A program made the position numbers and the translations under genes. DNA of 64,000 nt from Flaccisagitta enflata. Lineage: Eukaryota; Chaetognatha; Sagittoidea; Aphragmophora. This document shows positions 16,045-27,219 of this stretch, piece by piece; position 1 is the stretch's first letter; every line of letters begins with the position of its first letter. Below the pieces are notes generated by a model, which was not told the origin of the DNA, made no database searches, and worked only from the letters and a program-made list of their open reading frames with translations. Where the stretch lies: NCBI GenBank assembly GCA_965153355.1, contig OZ231127.1, forward strand, positions 4,836,001 through 4,900,000, written 5' to 3'.

Positions 16045-17500
16045 AATGAAGAGCAGGTCGCCCAAGGGCAATATGTGGTCAGTGATACCCGTTGCCCTCC
16101 TTTGAGTGATTGTGAATTGGAGTGAGGGGGAGCAGGGCAGCGGCCCCAAAGGGGACAAAGTCCTGTAGAACACGGGGGACTTTCGTTCGTCCTGCCTGAA
16201 GAAGTGAATGAGATGCTATAGAGGGCTGACTGAAGGCCTTCAAGAGCCTAAACTGAGGCCTAAGAGGGCTGATGTAACACGGCGTCCAGGAACAAACCAT
16301 AGGTCTAAAAAAATGCTCAAGACTCCTGACCTGGGAATAAGTCTTTTTTGATGCATTAGCTATCAATTTATGGCAAAAATTAAAAAATCGGCTTGGAAAT
16401 AAAGAATTCAAAGCTTAAAGATAGCAAAAATGAAGCATTTTTATATATTTTTTATATCAGAAATTAGAATTGTAGTTTCAAGCTGTTTAAAAAATATCTG
16501 AAAAGTGTGGCAATAGTTGCTGTAATAATGGTTTTCCCTATTTGGTAAGTTCAGAGGGTTATTTTATAGATAAAAACTAAAAAAGCTATTTCAAACTATA
16601 AAATTGATTTTTTTTCAGCCAATTTTCATAATTACTTATTTAAAATTCTTGAAGACTATGAAAAGTGTAGAAACATTATTGAGATACACATGCTGGAATA
16701 TAATCCAGCTAGTTTTAAGAAATATTTGATAGTTTAGAGCTTAGAAATAACAAAAAATAACAAAAAATAGTCATTTTACAACAGTTTTTGGCATTTTTTT
16801 GTTTTGATCATTAGAAAATCACTCTGAACAAACTGAAGTAGGTAGAAGCATTAGTGCAACCACTGTAGCCAAACTAATTATACATTTCTACATACTTTTA
16901 GAAGCCATGAATACAATTTTTAATCTAAAATATGCTTAAAAATGCCTTTTTTGGCTATTATTTGACCATCAATTCTATATTTCCAAGCCGATTTTTTAAT
17001 TTTCGCCATAAATTGATAGCTAATGCATCAAAAAAGACTTTTTCCCAGGTCAGGAGTCTTGAGCATTTTTTTAGACCTATGGTTTGTTCCTGGACGCCGT
17101 GGTAAGGCCTTATAATGCCAATGGGAAGTTTAATAGAGCTGGATGAAGGCTTGAAAGGTCAGAGGACTAAAATAAAGCCTGAGAGAAATAAATTGAGGCT
17201 CAGATAGCTGACTTGAGGCCTGAGAGGCCAGGTTTGAGGCCAGGTTTGAGGCCTGAGAATTTAAATTTGAAGCCAGAAAAGCCTAATTTGAGACCTGAGA
17301 GGCCAGGTTTGAAGCCTGAGAAGTTGGATTTGAGGCCTAAGAGGCCAAATCTGAGGTCTCAGAGGCTAGATTTGAGGCCTGAGGGGCATGATGGGGGGGT
17401 GGAACAAACGAACAAATGAACAAACGAACAAACGGAAGAACAAAAGTCCCCCTGTGTTCTACAGGACTTTGTCCCCTTCGGGGCCGCTGCCCAAAAAGGA
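16045..17500 (+). mobile_element. Minisatellite-bearing element (GGTCGCCC...CCGCTGCCCAAAAAG), interrupted
   Basis: The left part is 'aggtcgcccaagggcaatat', then an inverted box CCCCAAAGGGGACAAAGTCC. The middle is a 21-24-bp minisatellite (TTTGAGGCCTGAGAGGCC, 17160-17390). The right part is the inverse box GGACTTTGTCCCC, then GGGCCGCTGCCCAAAAAG. The layout is collinear with 62281-62996. It is split by the 824-bp element at 16278-17101. Confidence 0.8.
16278..17101. mobile_element. 824-bp long-inverted-repeat element, 4-bp duplication GTAA
   Basis: The ends CACGGCGTCCAGGAACAAAC and the exact inverse at 17082-17101 belong to inverted arms of about 125 bp, running to 'ccgattttttaatttt' inside. 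GTAA flanks both sides (16274-16277 and 17102-17105). The paralogous empty site at about 62497 reads gatgtaaggcc, which confirms the boundaries. CAC...GTG ends with a 4-bp duplication resemble Chapaev-type elements (inference). The interior is AT-rich with no transposase frame. Confidence 0.9.
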
Positions 17501-17629
17501 AAAAATTCCCCATATGTGTGAAAGCTTTGGTCATCAACCCCTTCGGGGCTGCTGCTCAAAAAGGGGACCAACTGACAAACCAACCAACGGACCGCCAAAA
17601 GAGAATGAAAGAAAATTTTGGGAAATTTT

Positions 17630-17860
17630 GGCGGTAACGAGTCAAAAAACCTGATTAGTAAAACACAATTTAACACAATTTAATTTTTAAACATAGTTTT
17701 ATTGCTTTATCATAGAAAGTCAGAGATTTGATGATGCAACAGGATGAGTCTCAGGGAAGAAAATCAAAGGTGGGGGGGGGGGAATAAATCAAAGGTCATG
17801 GAACTATATTCACCACTGAATGAACATGATAGAAAACGGTGACGTATATTTTTGAACATA
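17630..17860 (+). mobile_element. Fragment of the CAGGCCTG/CCCCTG hAT-like MITE family
   Basis: The stretch 'agtaaaacacaatttaacac...gaagaaaatcaaaggtgggggg' matches the middle and right of 12731-13336 and 26483-26788. The terminal bases are too eroded to place a duplication. Confidence 0.6.
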
Positions 17861-18040
17861 CGCAATTTGTAGTTGCATGCTACACCACAACTCAATAACC
17901 CGCTATGTTGGTTGGTTGGTCTGCTGGCTGGTCTGATACCATTAACTTTTTCAGCGTTGTTGGGCAAAGCTCCTGATAGAGTTGCTAGTTTAAAACTAAA
18001 GACTCAATTGCCTATCAATGTGTTCTCAGATTTGCAACAT

Positions 18041-18233
18041 TTTTTGTCACGTGCTATGCGACTACACCCCGCTTTGTTGGTCCGTAGGTCCGTCTGTTGG
18101 TCCACTTGTTGGTCTCTCTTTTTGTTTTTTGCGGTCTCTGGCCTCACTGCTCCTGCCCAAATGATCAAGTGACTTCAATTATGGCCCCTGTCCTCCCGCA
18201 CATGACTTGGGTGGCCGTGTATCCACCCTTGTT
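18041..18233 (-). mobile_element. GTCY-core element
   Basis: On the minus strand it has the head with 'gtgcgggaggacaggggcca', a reduced core of GGACCAACAGACGGACC, and a terminal hairpin variant GTCGCATAGCACGTGAC with AAAAA. Confidence 0.75.
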
Positions 18234-18609
18234 TGGCTTGAATTACCATGTTGCCTGCAGCAACATGCTGTAACTTGCAGCAACTTGCAGCAATTTTGAG
18301 TTTTGTTTTATTAATCAATCACCTGTTACATTCCATATCAGCAATCACATAAGAACACTTGGTATTGTTGAAAGTGATCAGGAATTAAAACTTTTTGTGG
18401 CAAAAAGCCCTAAAAATGCAGCAATTTTTATGGGAATTTCGATAATTCACATAGATGAGAAAGATGCTGGATGAGGGCGATTTTTTCAACATTTTTAAGT
18501 CCATCTGACGTTTCAGATTGTTGAGAGGGATGTTCCACCAGACATTGGTCGCCTACTGGGTGGTGTATCTCTCTTATTTACCCCTTTGGGGCTCCGTAGT
18601 CCCCCTGCT

Positions 18610-18957
18610 AGTAATAACCGATGGTGACAACTTTGGCGAAACAGATGTAGAAATTTAGGGTAAAGACTTCTTGTTCTTCTCCACAATGTTATAATTCAAA
18701 TCGTGAATTGTTTAGCTAGATCAACTGACAGTATTAACAGTACACTTTCTTGTTAATCTTTTGTGCGCTTTTGTGCGTTTCAATCATGAATTCGAAGAAT
18801 TTTGACTCATTTACATATCGTTGTGTCATTCAAACCTTTTTTTTTTGGGATGAGAAGTTTGAAGCATGGCTGATAATCAGCAAAAGTAAACAGCAAGTTG
18901 TTACTATAACGTGCATGACTGAGGTAGGACTAAGCAGCTCAGGGTGTGTCAGAAAAA
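18610..18957. other. Intergenic, nothing recognised
   Basis: Moderately AT-rich. The 76-residue open frame at 18750-18980 runs into the transposable element and has no recognisable domain. Confidence 0.4.
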
Positions 18958-19156
18958 AACAAGGCCTGAAACATGGCTAGTTGCGTGCGGGTGGGCAGGG
19001 GCAGTGATGGAGAATGTTACTGGGGCATTTGGGCATGGGCAGTGAGCTAAAAAGGATCAAAAACGACGAAAAAGTAAAATGGGGACTGACCAACCAACCG
19101 ATAAACCAACGGACGGACAAAGCGGGGTGAAGAGTCGCGTAGCACGCGACTAAAAA
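18958..19156 (+). mobile_element. GTCY-core element
   Basis: The head is AACAAGGCCTGAAACATGGC with 'gtgcgggtgggcaggggcag'. A short GGAC core lies at 19085-19120, followed by CAAAGCGGGGTGAAGA and the perfect terminal hairpin AGTCGCGTAGCACGCGACT before AAAAA. Confidence 0.8.
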
Positions 19157-19274
19157 CGCGTCCCATAAGAACGCTACTTTTAAAAGATAAAAGAGCCGCC
19201 ATTACAGATAATGCGTCACCACTATTCAATAGAATGGATTCAATTTGAGCATTTGAATGAAATGTCATTTCCAA

Positions 19275-19530
19275 TTTTTTTTACTTGTTCCATTTGTATA
19301 AATTGAGCCCAATCTATTTGGAAGATCGATTTGAACTCGATCTAGGCACCGCGTCATCAATGCTGTAGTTGTAATTTTAGTTGAAATTTCTGTCTAAACT
19401 ACAGCAATCAATTCTATGGGCTATGCAACCATAGCATTGATGACGCGGTGCCCAGATCAAGTCCAAATCGATTTTCCAATAATAGGGGGCTTTAATTATG
19501 CAAATGGAACAAATTGGGCCCATCCTTCTA
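19275..19530. mobile_element. Fold-back element about 250 bp
   Basis: The left arm GGCACCGCGTCATCAATGCT (19345-19364) is matched exactly by its inverse at 19433-19452. Outer arms 'gttccatttgtataaattga' and 'ttaattatgcaaatggaac' also pair. No unambiguous target duplication was found. Confidence 0.7.
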
Positions 19531-20080
19531 TCCAATTTGTGTCCAAGAACTTTTTACCGACAGCATCTGCAATAGTTCATGATCATTTCTAACAAATGTT
19601 AAAATCTTGATCAAAGCAACCGATATTGGCTTATCTAGTTAAATTACAAAAAACACTTTAGTTTGTCACAAAAGATATGATAAACACCAATTAGCACAGC
19701 TCAAAACAAGTGTTTCAGTATTCTTTTTTTTTTAAATCAATATTTATTTTTAGTTAAAAATTTTAACCGTCTTTTTTAAAGGCAGTAAAGCCTATTTCAA
19801 ATGAACTGAAGGTATCTGAAATGCTCACGGACACCAGATTTCGTCCCTTTCCCCCCGACCGGCCAACTCCACAACATCCATGTTTGTGTCTCCATCGTAA
19901 AAGGACGAGAGTGACCCGTAAGATTCACTTGCGTATAAAATAAGAATTATTTTGGCGAGTGGGGCTTAAGTTGGCTTTGTCAGGAAAGAAAGACTGAGTT
20001 ATGAGACGTTTTTCAAGAGGAATAAAAAAGAAGAAGGAGAGGAGAGAAGATGGGGGCTGGGAGTGAATTGGCAGAGAAGG
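19531..20080. other. AT-rich intergenic sequence
   Basis: I see no gene, RNA or repeat end that I can delimit. Confidence 0.4.
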
Positions 20081-20094
20081 TTAGAGGAGGAAAG

Positions 20095-20301
20095 GGAGGA
20101 AGAGAGGGAGGGGGACGAGGAGGAGGAGGAGGAGGAGGAGGACAAAAAAAGACTTTAGAAAATAATCCTTAAGTGTAGAAAGGATTGAGAAAAGATGGTT
20201 TTCGAAGCTCGTTGCTCTGGAATCGAGGATTAGAAATATACGACTACGAGAGAAGGAAAAAGAGAGGGCGAGGGAAAAGCGGATAGAGACAGAAGGACAG
20301 C

Positions 20302-20333
<32 letters not shown>

Positions 20334-20334
20334 A

Positions 20335-20369
<35 letters not shown>

Positions 20370-20440
20370 AAGTAAGAAAGAGAGTGCGAGGGACTAGCAG
20401 ACAGAGACAGAAAGACAGCCAGACAGACTTGCAGGGAGAG
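20095..20440. repeat. GGA-rich and (ACAG)n tracts
   Basis: (GAGGAG)n at about 20115-20142 and (CAGA)n at 20293-20370. The phrase 'agacagaaggacagccagacagac' repeats at about 20288 and 20405, so the block is internally duplicated. Confidence 0.8.
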
Positions 20441-20586
20441 AGGGAGAATTAAAGACATAGACAAGCATGCAAAGGGACGGAGGAACATGCAGACATGAAT
20501 AAGGAGAAGGACTGACAGACAAATCGACATAAAGAAAGAAAGAGGGAATCAGAAATACAAAACGATAAAAAGACAGAGGCAAATGT

Positions 20587-20880
<294 letters not shown>

Positions 20881-20954
20881 CGAATAAAACAACGACGAAA
20901 ACGATAACGACAACGACAACGACAAAGACAACCACATCGTCAACGATGACAACG

Positions 20955-21470
20955 ACAACAAAAACAAAAACAAAAATGAAAATGAAAATAAAAATAAGAA
21001 AAAATAAAGATAAATAAAAAAAACAATAAACATGAAAAAAAAAATAAATAAAAAAAAATGAAAATAAAGATGAAAATAAAAATAGAAATAGAAATAGAAA
21101 TAGAAATAGAAATAGAAATAGAAATAGAAATAGAAATAGAAATAAAATATGAAAAATGAAAAATAAAAATAAAAAATAAAAATATGAATAAAAATGAAAA
21201 TAAAAATAAGAAAAAATAAAAATAAAAAAAAATAGAAATAAAAATAAAAATAAAAATAAAAATAAAAATAAAAAAAAAATAAAAATGAAAAAAAATAAAA
21301 ATAAAAATAAAAATAAAAATAAAAATAGAAATCAAAATAGAAATCAAAATAAAAATTAAAATAAAAATATAAATAGAAAAAAAATAAAAATAAAAATAAG
21401 AATAGAAATAAAAGAAAAAATAAAAAAAAAATAAAAAATAAAAATAAAAATAAAAATAAAAATAGAAATA
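20955..21470. repeat. A-rich (AAATAA / GAAATA)n low-complexity DNA
   Basis: Hexamer-like AAAATA, GAAATA and AAATGA units. The open frames rich in Phe/Tyr/Ile on the minus strand are compositional. Confidence 0.9.
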
Positions 21471-21471
21471 A

Positions 21472-21846
21472 CAAGGCCAACACCTATAAGTCGCGTGCGA
21501 GATTTACAGGGTAAGAATGACCTAGAATAACTTAGTATGACTTAGAATGACTTGGAATGACTTAAAATGTCCAAAAAGGACTTAAAATGCCTAAAAAACC
21601 TAATGACCAAAAATGACTTAAAATAACTTAAAATGACTTAGAATGACTTAAAATGACTTAGAATGACTCAAAATGACTTAGAGTAACTATTAATGACTAA
21701 AAAGGACTTAAGATGACCTAAGAATCGACGTTATATTACAAAAAAGTAAAGTGTGACGGACGGACGGACGGACGGACGGACCGACGGACGGACGGACCGA
21801 CGGACCGACAAAGCGGGGTGTAGAGTCGCGTGCACGCGACTAAAAA
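21472..21846 (+). mobile_element. GTCY-core element with an expanded 'gacttaaaat' array
   Basis: The start AACAAGGCCAACACC and 'gtcgcgtgcgag' are followed by about 200 bp of a 10-bp repeat (GACTTAAAAT / GACTTAGAAT, 21520-21720). Then come AAAGTGTGACGG, a long GGAC core (21755-21810), CAAAGCGGGGTGTAGA and a hairpin GTCGCGTGCACGCGAC. The 10-bp array is not seen in the other copies. Confidence 0.8.
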
Positions 21847-22173
21847 TGAAAATGAAAATGAAAATGAAAATGAAAATGAAAATGAAAATGAAAATAAAAA
21901 AATAAAAATTAAAGAAAAATAAAAATAAAGATAAAAATAAGATAAAAATAAAAATAAAAATAAGAATAAAAATTAAAAAAAATAAAAATAAAAATAAAAA
22001 TAAAAACAAAAAAAATTGAAATAGAAATGAAAATAAGAATAAAAATGAAAAAAAGAATAAAAATGAAAATAGAAATAGAAATAAGAATTAAAAAAAAAAT
22101 AAAACCAAAAAAAAGAATGAAAATAAAAATAGAAAAAGAAATAGAAATAGAAACAGAAACAGAAATAGAAATA

Positions 22174-22219
<46 letters not shown>

Positions 22220-22233
22220 TGAAAATGAAAATA

Positions 22234-22268
<35 letters not shown>

Positions 22269-22280
22269 AACAAAAACAAC
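21847..22280. repeat. (AAAATG)n to (GAAAAC)n low-complexity DNA
   Basis: Hexanucleotide runs drift from AAATGA through AATAGA to AACGAA. It begins immediately after the hairpin of the previous element, as if expanded from its A tail. Confidence 0.85.
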
Positions 22281-22395
22281 GAGTAGATATGGGAGGAAAC
22301 CCACAACAAGAAAAACAAGGCGTGTATTTTATGGAGTAACGAGTAACGCCGTTACTCGGAAGGACGTGGGGGCCTCTCGGAGGGTCTTGGAAGAA

Positions 22396-22498
22396 GACGA
22401 AGAAGAAGAAGAAGAAGAAGAAGAAGAAGAAGAAGAAGAAGAAGAAGAAGAAGAAGAAGAAGAAGAAGAAGAAGAAGAAGAAGAAGAAGAAGAAGAGG
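22396..22498. repeat. (GAA)n microsatellite
   Basis: About 100 bp of GAA, expanded from the 'ggaagaagaagaag' found at the same spot in the copy at 62255. Confidence 0.95.
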
Positions 22499-22541
22499 AA
22501 TAGGAAAGAGTGCAAGAAAAAGAGCAAAAAAGCAGAAAGTT

Positions 22542-22764
22542 AACAAGGCCGGTTTCACAGCTACCCCAGTCGCGTGTGGGTGGGCAGGGGCCATATTCAA
22601 GGTCACTAGACGAATTGGGCAGGAGCTGTGAGGTCATCAGGTCAAAGATTTTAAATCACAAAAAAAGGAAAATGTGACGGACTGACAGACCAACAGACTG
22701 ACCAACAGAAGGACGGACAAAGAGTTGCGTAGCACGCGTAGCACGCGTAGCACGCGAGTAAAAA
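22542..22764 (+). mobile_element. GTCY-core element with triplicated hairpin loop
   Basis: It starts AACAAGGCCGGTTTCACAGC and has 'gtgtgggtgggcaggggcca'. The end carries GCGTAGCAC three times in tandem (22727-22756) where other copies have one, then GAGTAAAAA. Confidence 0.8.
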
Positions 22765-23489
22765 AGAACGAGAGTAGAGGAGAGACAGAGAGAGACAGAC
22801 AGTGAGAGAGAGACAGAGAAAAAGAGAGACTGACAGAAAGAGAGAGAATCGAAATTGATTTATCAGTTAGTTGACAACCATATTAATCAGCCACCATTAG
22901 ATATTGTCTAATCCAGACTTACGAATCATCTTACAAGGAGCACAAATTTTCCGCGTGGATTTTCCGACATTGACAGGAGTAATAAGTGATACAGATGAGT
23001 CAGTCATCCAGGGCCGGACCAAGAGTATCAGATCACAGCACCGACTACAGAGCAGTGTGACATCTAACGAAGGCGCCAAGGCCATGTCTAGGGCTCTTCC
23101 GAATCAGTAACATATTAAAAGGACATATTGAATGCATTGCATGAATCTGTTTTTAGTGAAACTTCACCACAAATAAAATCAGTATGATCTTTTTGCACAT
23201 ATTAAGTGTCGAGATTATCTGTTTATTTTGTTTAAGCTGTCTATCCATAATTGACATTGGTTCCAATCGAGTAAAGCTTAAATGTTGTCATTTCAGAAAA
23301 CAGAAATCTATATACTGCATTATGCAAATGAGATCATTACCCATGACATTGGTGATAAAATCACTTTCACGTCTATCAAACTCAGGGTTGGTAGACATAA
23401 AGTTAGACAGGATTGAGACAGTTTGACAAGTCGGAAAATCCCAGGGTTTAATGTAAGTTACTCGGAAGGAAAGAAAAAAATTCACGCCT

Positions 23490-23930
23490 GAGTGAGGTCA
23501 GTGTGATCGATGACGATAGAGACAAAAATATCAAGACATACTAAAGAAAGAAAGACATGAAGCACTTGGGACCGAGAAGACACAGACAGAAAGAATGACA
23601 CAGAGACAGGCAGAATTATTAAAAGACACAAAGACAGACTTAATGACAAAGGGCCAAATGGTCGTAACTCGTTAGGCTAGAAGGACAAGTCAGTGTGATC
23701 GATGACAAAAGAGACATAGTAAAAGACATACTAAAAGTTAGGGATGTGGAAGCAATAGACCGCTTCCGTTTTGGAGGATGGGATAGCTACCAATATTTGT
23801 ACTACAAAATGGAAGCGGAAGCGGTGGAAGCGGCACTAAAATCGATGGCTTCCACTTCCCTACTAAAAGTAAGATATGAAGCGCTTGGGACGGAAAAGGG
23901 ATAGGCAAGACAGAATGGCAGGGGGAAAGA
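23490..23930. repeat. Local direct duplication around a MITE insertion
   Basis: The stretch 23505-23580 (gtcagtgtgatcgatgac ... gaagcacttgggaccgagaa) recurs at 23690-23900 with the 124-bp MITE inserted in the second copy. (GACA)n runs surround both. Confidence 0.7.
23739..23862 (-). mobile_element. 124-bp TAGGGATG hAT-like MITE
   Basis: The ends are TAGGGATGTGGAAGC and TTCCACTTCCCTA. A perfect 8-bp duplication CTAAAAGT lies at 23731-23738 and 23863-23870. Confidence 0.92.
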
Positions 23931-24083
23931 CAAAGAGACAGATATACAAGAAGAGAGACAGATATACAAGAGAGGAGATCCCGAGGATTGAGAGCCTGCT
24001 TTGGATTATGGTGAGATTTGAAGCAGGAAAATAACCATTTTGGAAGAATATCCTGCCGCAACAATGAGTAAATATGGGAAGGA

Positions 24084-24293
<210 letters not shown>

Positions 24294-24417
24294 CCAACAA
24301 AAAAAAAAACAAAAACAAAAACAAAAACACAAAAAAACTCAAACACAAACACAAACAAAAATACAAACAAAAATGTCAATCACATAAGAAATATACATAT
24401 ATAGTGACTTAGTATGT

Positions 24418-24545
24418 AGGGATGCGGGAGCGGTCGATTTTCATGCCACTTCCCCCACTTCCGCTTCCGCTTCCATTTTGCGGTTCAAACGCCGGTAGCT
24501 ATCCCATCTACCGGATTGGAAGTGGTCAATCGCCTCTTTATCCCT
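24418..24545 (+). mobile_element. TAGGGATG hAT-like MITE, diverged copy
   Basis: It aligns along its length with 12772-12901, including the central 'ggtagctatcccatc' word. The ends TAGGGATGCGGGAGC and CTTTATCCCTGA are eroded and no duplication is evident. Confidence 0.75.
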
Positions 24546-24984
24546 GAACGTAGTAGTAGATATCTCTTTAGTACATTGCAAGCCCCGCTAGTCGGTGAGT
24601 AATGTCGTCCTATACACAAAGGAAGGCGTTTTACCAGTGACGGCCACAATCGCGATTACTCCGAGTAATCGACTTAACAGCGTGAACACATTTAGATAAT
24701 GTAACCAACCCAAAAATGAGTGAGCGAAGTGAGTGAGCAAGTCCATAAATGTCGCGAGTGAGTGGAGCAAGCAATGGAAAAGTAGCAGTGTAGGACTATA
24801 GTGCGCAGAATGTGCGGTGATTATCATCGTCATGTGTAGAATATGGCCTGGAGAAAGTACATTTAAAGATGAGAAGGAAACAAGAATGAGGGGAGAAGGG
24901 AGAGGAATTGAAAAAAGAAGTACAAAGGGAAAGGCTGGGACCTTCAAGGGAAACGTAACCGACTAGAAAATCGAGAAATGGAAG

Positions 24985-25031
<47 letters not shown>

Positions 25032-25314
25032 ATCCTGGATTTGAAACGAAATCCTGTGACACTTCATAAAAGGAAAATTGTCACATCCCAAGAGGAAAAG
25101 GAGGAAGGAAGGAAGAAGAGGAAGGAGAGGAAGAAGAAAAGGAGGAAGGAAGGAAGAAGAGGAAGGAGAGGAAGAAGAAAAGGAGAAAGAAGAGGAGAAG
25201 GAGGAGGAGGAGGAGGAGGAGAAATGGAGGACGAAAAACTGAGAAAACTAGGTGCTGAAGGACAATGAAGCAAAAAGTAAATGGAAAGGGGTCATTGGGC
25301 TTGCCTTGGGAGAG

Positions 25315-25390
<76 letters not shown>

Positions 25391-25500
25391 GACAGACAGA
25401 AAGTGAGACTGACAGTGACAGGCAGGCAGACAGACAGACAGACAGATAAAGGATAAGAAAAAGGTTAGACAGACTGAGCAAATAAGCAAAAGTTGAAGGA
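24985..25500. repeat. (GA)n, GGA-rich and (CAGA)n tracts
   Basis: (GA)n at 24989-25026 and 25317-25388, a duplicated 'aggaggaaggaaggaagaag' block at 25098-25190, and (CAGA)n at 25425-25446. Confidence 0.9.
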
Positions 25501-25572
25501 AGAACGAAGTAAACGAGGATGGGAGGTGGAGTTATAAAAAGCGGGGAAAAAAATAAAATTTAGAAAGAAATA

Positions 25573-26359
25573 CAGTGGGAACCCAATTTAACGACCTTGA
25601 AGGGACTAGGGACTTTTGGTCGTTAAATCGGAATGTTGTTAAATCGAACTTCTAATTTTCTCCCAGTAATCAAAACAGCTTTGAAAACAATTATGGCTGG
25701 CATCAGTGTCTAATTGATTCACTAGTCAAGCATTCATACAAATGGTCAACAGACATAGAAACAGTCAGAACTAAAGATAAACAAAAGAATAGAGAAACAG
25801 ACAGACAAACAGACAGAAAGACAGACAGACAGATAGACAGAAAGACTAACAAAAACAGTCAGATAAATGTAGCCTTGTAAGAACTCACAATGTCATATAA
25901 AAGAATGAGTATAAGATAGCATAAAGAATTTGGGGGATTAAAAATGTCACTCAAAAAATAGCTGGTTTTTGCAATAAAAAGCTCATCTACTGATGATAAT
26001 TTGTTTTTTTAGTTCATAGTTTTGTTAATTCTACAGTTTTTATCTTGTTCACTTTCATGTTTTGATTTTGAGTTTATGTTAAAATATTTTTGATTAATTC
26101 TATAACATATCAAAGCTTCAAAGACTATTTAAGTAAGGAAAATATCACATGATTAAATACAATGTCACTAAATCAGGAAAAAAAATTTCAAGGGACCTGA
26201 GAATAGCAACTTTAAATCAGGTTTGGCTGTTATATCAGGTGTTGTTAAATCAGGTAGAATTAACATAACAAAAGCCTGCAAAAATTTGGGACCAAAGAAA
26301 CTTGGATGTTAAATCCGAAATGTCGTTAAATCAGGTGACGAAAAGGCGGTAGTCCACTG
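25573..26359. mobile_element. Pogo/Tigger-like element, 787 bp
   Basis: The left end CAGTGGGAACCCAATTTAAC and the right end ending GTAGTCCACTG are both flanked by TA. Sub-terminal CGTTAAATC words occur in both orientations near both ends. The interior is AT-rich with no open transposase frame, so it is non-autonomous or decayed. Confidence 0.8.
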
Positions 26360-26482
26360 TAGTAGAATTTATGAAGAAACTAGCTAAGTAAAAACATTAC
26401 CTAGTTAGTGTTGGGGAAGGCGATGGAACATATGATCAAACAGTGTGCAACATCAAGTTCATCTATTGAGTGAAGGGAAAAC

Positions 26483-26788
26483 CAGGGGTGTATATTATTG
26501 AGTCGCTTTTGATTTCCCCCCCCCCTGGCTTTGATTTTCTTCCCCGCGACGCGTAGCGTCGCATTCTTATATCAATGATTTTCTTCCCCTTATAGCTATA
26601 AAACAATGTAGTTAAGGTTTAAATAGTGTTAAATTGTGTTTTATGATTTGGTACTGTCAAAAGTTATATTTTCCCCAAATTTCCTTTTTTCTCTTTTTTA
26701 CCCCTTGGATTTCCTTCCCCATCTCTAGACCTTTTGATATTTCCCCCCCCCACCGGGGGGGTGGGAAACTCAATAATATACAGGCCTG
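26483..26788 (-). mobile_element. Intact 306-bp hAT-like MITE (CAGGCCTG/CCCCTG family)
   Basis: The termini are CAGGGGTGTATATTATTGAG and CTCAATAATATACAGGCCTG. A perfect 8-bp duplication GGGAAAAC lies at 26475-26482 and 26789-26796. Runs of C/G and 'gattttcttcccc' repeats fill the interior. Confidence 0.93.
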
Positions 26789-26929
26789 GGGAAAACAGCA
26801 TCTGATCACAACAATCACATCCTTCTTACGCCCTGTTTTTGCTTCGAAATGAATAAGAAAGAAGAGCAAAACAAAATTCCTATATTTTCGATGGAGAATA
26901 AAGGTATATGGCGCGGAAGTAGTTCTTGG

Positions 26930-27190
26930 GGGGCGTTTCAAAGACGATCGCGTTTTGAAAGGGCCACTCGGTCGCTCGCTACGTTTGTTCGCTCACTTGC
27001 TCCGCAGCGCTCCGCTTCGCTATGCTCGCTATGCTTGCTCACTTTGTTCGCGGGCTTGCTCACTCACTTCGCTCACTCTCTCGTGGGACAGTTGAAATTC
27101 TTGAATATGTGTTCATACTGTTATCGCGTTTCACGGAAACCAACGCGTTTTTGGCGCTCACTAGAAACATGCCCTCATTGTCTCAGGGCC
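26930..27190 (+). mobile_element. CGCTCGCT-rich repeat element
   Basis: The element starts GGGGGGCGTTTC and ends CTCACTAGAAACATGCCCTC. Between them is a pentamer-like CGCTC/GCTTCGCTCACT stretch. Copies lie at 33300-33485 (left part) and 42810-43090. The partly inverted ends (AGGGYGTGTTTCTAGTGAG against GGGCGTTTCTAGTCA) suggest a DNA transposon. The 122-residue frame here is compositional. Confidence 0.65.
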
Positions 27191-27219
27191 CTTCATCTTG
27201 AAATCGAGTCTCCGTGAGA

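Larger units (their letters stand above)
14160..18620. repeat. Widely spaced inverted repeat (14.17-14.33 kb against 18.46-18.60 kb)
   Basis: The arm at 14225-14320 (cccagtaggcgaccaaactc ... atcgccctcaccc) reads in reverse complement at 18465-18565 (gagggcgattttttcaac ... ggtcgcctactggg), diverged to perhaps 75-80% by eye. Inside both arms lie GCTGCAGCAAGCTGCAG-type repeats (14500-15020 and 18255-18300). The pair may mark the ends of one old large element that later filled with other insertions. Confidence 0.5.
22316..23489. mobile_element. Decayed relative of the hAT-like element at 62179, with insertions
   Basis: The left end AAGGCGTGTATTTTATGGAG and about 70 bp beyond match 62180-62265. 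The right 85 bp ending AAATTCACGCCTG match 63680-63765. No target duplication remains. Inside are (GAA)n (22396-22498), a GTCY-core element and AT-rich DNA. The open frames around 22904-23110 have no recognised domain, so I do not call a transposase. Confidence 0.7.

Noticed and set aside
22897-23110. Opposed 62-68-codon frames as a possible transposase fragment
   Set aside because: Open on both strands, short, with no DDE or zinc-finger signature. The enclosing element looks non-autonomous.
26849-27217. 122-codon frame rich in Arg/Ser/Leu
   Set aside because: It comes from the CGCTC/GCTTCGCTCACT stretch of a dispersed element that is also present at 33300 and 42810.
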